7,256 nucleotides of DNA from Nitrospira sp. (GTDB taxonomy: Bacteria; Nitrospirota; Nitrospiria; Nitrospirales; Nitrospiraceae), in contig JACOEF010000373.1 of the NCBI GenBank assembly GCA_024998705.1, positions 1 to 7,256 of the forward strand, read 5' to 3'. The stretch's first letter is position 1. The number at the start of each line of letters is the position of its first letter. The translations under genes and the position numbers were made by a program. Positions 5,889 to 7,256 of the stretch are shown here, piece by piece. Below the pieces are notes generated by a model. It was not told where the DNA came from. It saw only the letters and a program-made list of their open reading frames with translations, and did no database searches.

Positions 5889-7242
5889 CTCGAATATCCT
5901 GCGTAGAGATCCGACATACATCGACCTGCACCAACTCAACGGCGAAGAGACCAAAGCACGTTTCAGCCGGCGCAGAGGTGAAAGCCAGAGCATCATGAAT
6001 CCAATGATGTTGCACATGCTGCTGTTGCGTCCCATCGGCAAGTGCGACACTTATCACGTAGTCGCCCGGATGAAGTACCGGCATCACGAATTCCAACCAA
6101 GCGACAAAACTGCTTCCCGGCGCCAGCGGGTTGGATATCTCCTGTCCGCCCACACAGGTATTAGCACCGAAAAGGGATTGGCCGAATCGATCCCGCACGA
6201 GAAACCCGACAATCGGACTCTTTAACCATATAAATGTCCGGCACCAAACTCGTAGAGACACACGTTCGCGCCTGCTCACCGTATGGATCGCACGGCCGGT
6301 AGCATCAGTGAACACAACCTTCTCGATCCGTGCTTGGTGGTCCTCTGAACGTGAGACATTCTCCGCGGACCGTAAGCCGTTTTCGCCCTTCGATTCATAC
6401 TTGAGAGCGGGCCTTACCTGCATACCGTTGGATGTGGATGCGGACCACACCTCGGATGCCCCTGCACCGGCCTCATCCTGGGTCACGGCATAGGAGTCGT
6501 GCAGATACCTATCACACACCGTCTTTGCCCTCCCGATACCGGCAATCTGCCCATGCTCCAGCCAGAGGGCCTTCCGGCAGAGGCTCAGCACTGCAGCCGA
6601 ATCGTGACTCACGAATAGAACCGTTCCTCGCTCCATGAACTCCCTGAGAAACCGGATGCATTTTTGAACGAAAAATGCATCTCCCACCGCCAAGGCCTCA
6701 TCGATGACAAGAATATCGGCCTTTACATGTGCCATCACGGCAAAGGCCATGCGAACCACCATGCCGCTCGAATAGGTTTTCACCGGTTGATCAATCGAGG
6801 CCCCGATATCGGCGAACGCCAAGATGTGGTCCAGCTGTGCGTCAATGTCCGCTTGCGACAGACCGAGCAAGGACGCGTTCAGACACACATTCTCCCGGCC
6901 CGTAAATTCAGGATCAAAGCCTGCGCCGAGTTCCAGCAGCGCCGCCACGCGACCGTCGATTTCAACGGTTCCGCTCGTAGGACTCACGGTCCCCACAATC
7001 AACTGTAAGAGTGTGGACTTACCGGAGCCGTTTCGACCGATGATGCCCAGCGGCTCCCCCTTCTTCACCTCGAAGGACACGTTTTTGACGGCGTGCACCT
7101 CCCGGTAATACTGCTCGGGTTCACGCCCCAGACACTTCTGCACCACAGGCAGGATCCACTGCTTCCCCCTGTCACTCGGGCGATCATACAGGCGGTAGGT
7201 TTTGGACAGATTGTGAACGCGGATAGCCCACTCAGAGGACAT
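5857..7242 (-). CDS. wzt: Wzt-like polysaccharide ABC transporter ATP-binding protein with C-terminal glycan-binding domain
   Basis: This is the ATPase subunit that would power export of an undecaprenyl-linked polysaccharide across the inner membrane with a Wzm-type permease. Numbering from the ATG at 7242 (461 residues), the sequence shows Walker A GRNGSGKST (69-77), the Wzt-style signature YSSGM (157-161), Walker B ILVIDE (177-182) and the switch histidine in VSHD (H213). A segment of about 30 residues between the first strand and the AVKNVSFEV stretch is typical of the Wzt/KpsT/TagH family. From about 303 to 438 there is a beta-rich region with motifs such as HTVSRRERVSLRVW, GFLVRDRFGQSLFG and LHPGDYVISVAL, matching the Wzt C-terminal domain that binds the exported glycan in O9a-type systems. 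A TTG two codons upstream (7248) is possible, but GAGGA nine bases before the ATG favours the ATG. It is the first gene visible here. Its permease is not seen and probably lies beyond the right edge. Family assignment is firm; the substrate is unknown. Confidence 0.93.
   Translation of the reverse strand: MSSEWAIRVHNLSKTYRLYDRPSDRGKQWILPVVQKCLGREPEQYYREVHAVKNVSFEVKKGEPLGIIGRNGSGKSTLLQLIVGTVSPTSGTVEIDGRVAALLELGAGFDPEFTGRENVCLNASLLGLSQADIDAQLDHILAFADIGASIDQPVKTYSSGMVVRMAFAVMAHVKADILVIDEALAVGDAFFVQKCIRFLREFMERGTVLFVSHDSAAVLSLCRKALWLEHGQIAGIGRAKTVCDRYLHDSYAVTQDEAGAGASEVWSASTSNGMQVRPALKYESKGENGLRSAENVSRSEDHQARIEKVVFTDATGRAIHTVSRRERVSLRVWCRTFIWLKSPIVGFLVRDRFGQSLFGANTCVGGQEISNPLAPGSSFVAWLEFVMPVLHPGDYVISVALADGTQQQHVQHHWIHDALAFTSAPAETCFGLFAVELVQVDVCRISTQDIRDERANDSVAL
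5897..5900 (-). promoter_or_regulatory. Ribosome binding site inside the wzt-like gene
   Basis: AGGA on the minus strand, eight bases before the ATG at 5888. It lies within the 3' end of the Wzt-like reading frame and decides the start of the methyltransferase gene in place of the longer open frame reaching 6050. Confidence 0.55.
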
Positions 7243-7251
7243 CAGCAAACG

Positions 7252-7256
7252 TCCTC
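7252..7256 (-). promoter_or_regulatory. Ribosome binding site of the wzt-like gene
   Basis: GAGGA on the minus strand, nine bases before the ATG at 7242. It is only about three bases from the alternative TTG at 7248, so it supports the ATG as the start. Confidence 0.6.

Noticed and set aside
5889..6050. N-terminal extension of the first methyltransferase up to 6050
   Set aside because: It overlaps the coding part of the Wzt C-terminal domain. The ATG at 5888 has a good ribosome site and begins right before the conserved cysteine head.

Overview
All genes in this window lie on the minus strand and read from the right edge to the left. They form one tightly packed operon segment for a surface polysaccharide, most likely an O-antigen or similar glycan exported by an ABC transporter. 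The marker is the first gene, a Wzt-type ATPase with the extra C-terminal domain that in known systems recognises the glycan to be exported. That system implies a Gram-negative (diderm) bacterium. The DNA looks moderately GC-rich and the genes resemble those of Proteobacteria or Nitrospirota; this phylum guess is weak and rests on general resemblance only.

Layout in transcription order: (1) Wzt-like ATPase, 7242-5857; (2) a SAM-dependent methyltransferase-fold protein with N-terminal cysteine pairs and a degenerate SAM loop, 5888-5124; (3) a canonical SAM methyltransferase with a C-terminal coiled coil and a SWRxTxPLR tail, 5158-4217; (4) a 1021-residue glycosyltransferase with two GT-A (GT2) domains followed by a GT-B (GT4) domain, 4195-1130; (5) a third methyltransferase with an N-terminal beta-rich accessory domain, a Trm112-like zinc ribbon and a SAM domain, 1133 to the left edge. 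Gene 5 is split by an apparent frameshift near 655-657. Adjacent genes overlap by 4 to 35 bases, except for a 21-base gap before the glycosyltransferase, so translational coupling is likely. No gene-free stretch exceeds 300 bases. I see no tRNA, rRNA, CRISPR array, insertion sequence, promoter or clear terminator. The permease partner (Wzm) is not in the window and would be expected upstream, beyond the right edge.

Working model (inference): the triple glycosyltransferase builds or extends the glycan on the cytoplasmic face, one or more methyltransferases decorate or cap it, and the Wzt C-terminal domain selects the finished chain for export. The points most worth checking are the single-base frameshift in gene 5, an in-frame tract of nine C in the same gene that could make it phase-variable, and the Wzt plus coiled-coil methyltransferase pair, which recalls the WbdD/Wzt chain-capping logic without a kinase. 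I do not see evidence for a wholly new type of system.
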